Below are positions 15,283 through 16,859 of a stretch of 16,859 bases of DNA, in pieces. The notes beneath the pieces were generated by a model that saw nothing but the letters and a program-made list of their open reading frames with translations, made no database searches and was not told where the DNA came from. The position numbers and the translations under genes were made by a program. Position 1 is the stretch's first letter, and each line of letters starts with the position of its first letter. The stretch comes from Hyphomicrobiales bacterium (GTDB taxonomy: Bacteria; Pseudomonadota; Alphaproteobacteria; Rhizobiales; Beijerinckiaceae), in assembly GCA_028290595.1 (NCBI GenBank), contig JAQGJO010000201.1:1-16859 (forward strand). Reading direction: 5' to 3'.

Positions 15283-15412
15283 GCCCTCATCCGACCCTCG
15301 CGATGCGAGGGCCACCTTCTCCCGCCCTGCGGGAGAAGGGTTAGCGCGCCTCTTCCTTCGCCCGCGTCAGCGGGAGAAGGTGGCCTTTGCGTAGCAAAGG
15401 TCGGATGAGGGC
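15283..15412. repeat. Pair of inverted hairpin repeat units between genes
   Basis: Two copies of a unit of about 45 bases lie head to head. Each reads CCCTCATCCGACC, then a 7-bp hairpin, then GGCCACCTTCTCCCGC or close to it (left unit 15284-15325 on the plus strand, right unit 15411-15371 on the minus strand). The inner hairpins differ in sequence but keep pairing: CCCTCGC/GCGAGGG (15295-15311) in one and CCTTTGC/GCAAAGG (15384-15400) in the other. A further perfect 10-bp stem, CTTCTCCCGC/GCGGGAGAAG, is at 15316-15338. It resembles the dispersed palindromic intergenic elements known from Hyphomicrobiales genomes. It lies between the cobalamin adenosyltransferase stop and the rhomboid start and may affect read-through. 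Confidence 0.8.
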
Positions 15413-15422
15413 TGGTGAGCGC

Positions 15423-16004
15423 TTACCTATTCTTGCCCGGCGTCCACAAGACGTCGCCGTTGGCCTTCCAGTTGCAGTAGCGCGAGGCGACGAAGAGCAG
15501 GTCGGAGAGGCGGTTGACGTATTTGAGCGCCGGCGCGCCGACAATTTCGCCGGGCTGGGCGGCGAGCTGCACCATCAGGCGTTCGGCGCGGCGGCAGACG
15601 GTGCGCGAGACGTGCAGCGCCGCTGCCGTCCTGGTGCCGCCGGGCAGGACAAAGGAGCGCAGCGGTTCGAGATGGCGATTGAGTTCGTCGATCTCGGTCT
15701 CCAGCCGGTCGACCTGCGTCTGGATGATGCGCAGCGGCTCGTAGCCGAGGTCCTTCTCGGTCACCGGCGTGCAGAGATCGGCGCCGAGATCGAAGAGATC
15801 GTTCTGAATGCGGCCGAGCATGGCGTCGAGCGCCGCGTCCTCGTCGATCGCCGTGAGGCGGGCGATGCCGAGCGTTGCATTGGTCTCGTCGACGGTGCCG
15901 AAGGCTTCGATGCGCAGATCGTATTTGGCGCGGCGCTCGCCGTCGCCGAGCGCGGTCGAGCCTTCGTCGCCAGTGCGCGTGTAGATGCGATTGAGAACGA
16001 CCAT
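15423..16004 (-). CDS. Cob(I)alamin/cob(I)yrinic acid a,c-diamide adenosyltransferase, PduO type, 193 aa
   Basis: Cytosolic enzyme that transfers the 5'-deoxyadenosyl group of ATP to cobalt(I) of corrinoids, giving adenosylcobalamin. PduO/MMAB-type marks: the ATP-binding N-terminus RIYTRTGDEGSTALGDGERR (6-25), EAFGTVDETNATLG (33-46), FVLPGGTRTAAALHVSRTVCRRAER (118-142) and YVNRLSDLLFVASR (162-175). Full length. The ATG at 16004 is preferred because MVVLNRIYTRTGD is the family start; the frame is open to 16025 but that would overlap the upstream gene's stop. It begins five bases after the twin-transmembrane gene ends, so both are probably one transcript. The downstream end meets a repeat element. 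It likely supplies cofactor for mutases such as methylmalonyl-CoA mutase, which is not in the window. Confidence 0.94.
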   Translation of the reverse strand: MVVLNRIYTRTGDEGSTALGDGERRAKYDLRIEAFGTVDETNATLGIARLTAIDEDAALDAMLGRIQNDLFDLGADLCTPVTEKDLGYEPLRIIQTQVDRLETEIDELNRHLEPLRSFVLPGGTRTAAALHVSRTVCRRAERLMVQLAAQPGEIVGAPALKYVNRLSDLLFVASRYCNWKANGDVLWTPGKNR

Positions 16005-16009
16005 GTGTC

Positions 16010-16195
16010 TTACCCTCTGAACCACAAGACAGCCATGACGATGACGATCGCCAGGAATTGCAGGCCTACGCGCCAGCGCATCAATTTCTGCGACAGATTC
16101 GGACTGCCGCCGCGCATCATGTTGAAGAGGCCGGCGAAAAGCACAAGAGCCACGGCGGCGACGGCGACGCCAGGAAGCAGATTGGATGCGGTCAT
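16010..16195 (-). CDS. Twin transmembrane (HIG1-like) small protein, 61 aa
   Basis: Two-helix inner-membrane protein with the HIG1-type layout known from alphaproteobacteria. The first hydrophobic segment is at about residues 8-27 (PGVAVAAVALVLFAGLFNMM), then a short polar turn GGSPNLSQKLMRWR with the conserved 'S-QKLMR-RV-LQ' stretch, then a second segment at about 45-60. HIG1 proteins of mitochondria associate with respiratory chain complexes; the bacterial role is not established. The ATG at 16195 gives a normal length. The stop is five bases before the adenosyltransferase ATG, so the pair is very likely co-transcribed. Identity rests on layout and neighbourhood as well as on the short motif. 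Confidence 0.8.
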   Translation of the reverse strand: MTASNLLPGVAVAAVALVLFAGLFNMMRGGSPNLSQKLMRWRVGLQFLAIVIVMAVLWFRG

Positions 16196-16301
16196 CGTGC
16201 GCGGTGCTCCATAGCTGAATTCAGGGCCCGTCTTGTCGTCGCTGCGGCGTCATGAATCCAGGCGCACCGGATGTGCCGCAAAGGGCACGGCGGCGAAAGC
16301 C

Positions 16302-16859
16302 TCAATAACGTCGCAGCAGCCGTTCGAGATAATCGAGTTCCTCTTGCGGCCGCGACGGGTCGCCGAGGCGCTTGCGCAATTCCTCGAGCACGCGCTGGGC
16401 GCGTTGCGCCGCCGGCACGCCGAGCGGATCGTAGCGGCTGCGGGAATTGTCGTTGCGGTCGTGGGATTCGCGGCCGAGCGGATCGGGATTGGCGGAGTTG
16501 TTGCCGCGCTGGCCCGGACCATTGGGATCGCCCGGCCCGCCGGATTGTTCGCCGGGCTGGCCGCCTTGCTGCTGCATCTGCTGGGCCAGCGATTGCGCGC
16601 CTTTGCGCAGGCCCTCAAGCGCCTTGCCTTGAGATTCTACGGCCTTGCCTTTGCCCTGGCCGGTGCCTTCGCCAAGTTGTCCTTCGGCGTCGCCCATGGC
16701 GCCTTCGGCATCGCCGAAGCCCTGCTCCGGCGGCATGCCCATGTCGCGCATGCGCTTCTGCAATTCCTGCAATTGCTTGCGCAGAGCCTCCTGGCGCTGC
16801 TGCAGCCCTGGCGAATTGTCGTTCTGGTTGTCGGCGCTGTCCTGATCGTCGTCGCCCTG
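16302..16859 (-). CDS. C-terminal fragment of the DUF4175 / TIGR02302 low-complexity protein (185 aa visible)
   Basis: Partial gene: the frame is open to the right edge, so the N-terminal membrane part is outside the window. The visible part is a charged, Gln/Gly/Asn/Asp-rich stretch: coiled-coil-like QLQELQKRMRDMGMP, then repeated GDAEGAMGDAEGQLGEGTGQGKGKA, a helix GKALEGLRKGAQSLAQQMQQQ, a Gly/Pro/Asn-rich linker, then the conserved tail YDPLG...RAQRVLEELRKRLGDPSRPQEELDYLERLLRRY to the stop. This tail is characteristic of the alphaproteobacterial TIGR02302 proteins, which are about 800-900 aa with N-terminal membrane helices and no known function. An apparent ATG at 16772 is internal. It reads in the same direction as the HIG1-like and adenosyltransferase genes downstream. 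Confidence 0.85.
   Translation of the reverse strand, partial: QGDDDQDSADNQNDNSPGLQQRQEALRKQLQELQKRMRDMGMPPEQGFGDAEGAMGDAEGQLGEGTGQGKGKAVESQGKALEGLRKGAQSLAQQMQQQGGQPGEQSGGPGDPNGPGQRGNNSANPDPLGRESHDRNDNSRSRYDPLGVPAAQRAQRVLEELRKRLGDPSRPQEELDYLERLLRRY

Noticed and set aside
1..16859. CRISPR array or a multi-gene defence island
   Set aside because: No regularly spaced short repeats and no cas or known defence genes; apart from the toxin-antitoxin pair the content is housekeeping.

Overview
The window looks like chromosomal DNA of an alphaproteobacterium of the order Hyphomicrobiales (Bradyrhizobiaceae/Xanthobacteraceae-like). The evidence is the high GC content, alphaproteobacterial families (DUF2794, the DUF4175/TIGR02302 low-complexity protein, a 61-aa twin-transmembrane HIG1-like protein), and a cobalamin adenosyltransferase / EtfB / EtfA / 3-hydroxybutyryl-CoA dehydrogenase neighbourhood that I recall as typical of the order. 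The genus is inference.

Layout. 1-1086 (-): 5' part of htpG (Hsp90), read in one frame for 362 codons except for a TAG at codon 38. 1087-1536: a gap with no convincing protein gene, holding a strong minus-strand hairpin plus T-tract terminator and a probable small RNA. 1537-2064 (+): DUF2794 protein. 2074-2099: convergent terminator. 2122-2865 (-): Bax inhibitor-1/YccA-type membrane protein. 3057-6366 (-) and 6421-7095 (+): an FtsX-type ABC permease and its ATPase, divergent from a secreted GDSL esterase (the ybbP-ybbA-tesA arrangement). 7283-7873 (+): RNA 2',3'-cyclic phosphodiesterase ThpR. 7948-8554 (+): a small RHH/RelE-ParE toxin-antitoxin module behind a 15-bp perfect inverted repeat; it sits between two 71-bp direct repeats. 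8579-9639 (-): HNH endonuclease and a small membrane protein. 9779-12434 (-): hbd, etfA, etfB. 12747-14513 (+): Tat-exported FAD oxidoreductase on the opposite strand. 14515-15204 (-): rhomboid protease. 15283-15412: a pair of inverted hairpin repeat units. 15423-16195 (-): PduO-type cobalamin adenosyltransferase and the twin-transmembrane protein. 16302-16859 (-): C-terminus of the DUF4175 protein, running off the right edge.

How the genes relate. EtfB and EtfA form the electron-transferring flavoprotein that takes electrons from acyl-CoA and related dehydrogenases, and the adjacent 3-hydroxybutyryl-CoA dehydrogenase acts on short-chain hydroxyacyl-CoA; together they suit beta-oxidation or PHB/acetoacetyl-CoA metabolism. 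The adenosyltransferase makes adenosylcobalamin, for example for methylmalonyl-CoA mutase. The ABC permease/ATPase and the esterase form a conserved envelope gene pair of unclear substrate.

Most of the window is ordinary housekeeping DNA. The points most worth a second look are the in-frame stop in htpG, the unannotated minus-strand RNA beside it, the toxin-antitoxin module framed by a duplication that preserves the 3' ends of both neighbouring genes, and the covarying hairpins in the 15.3-kb repeat. I saw no CRISPR array, transposase, integrase or complete tRNA/rRNA gene.
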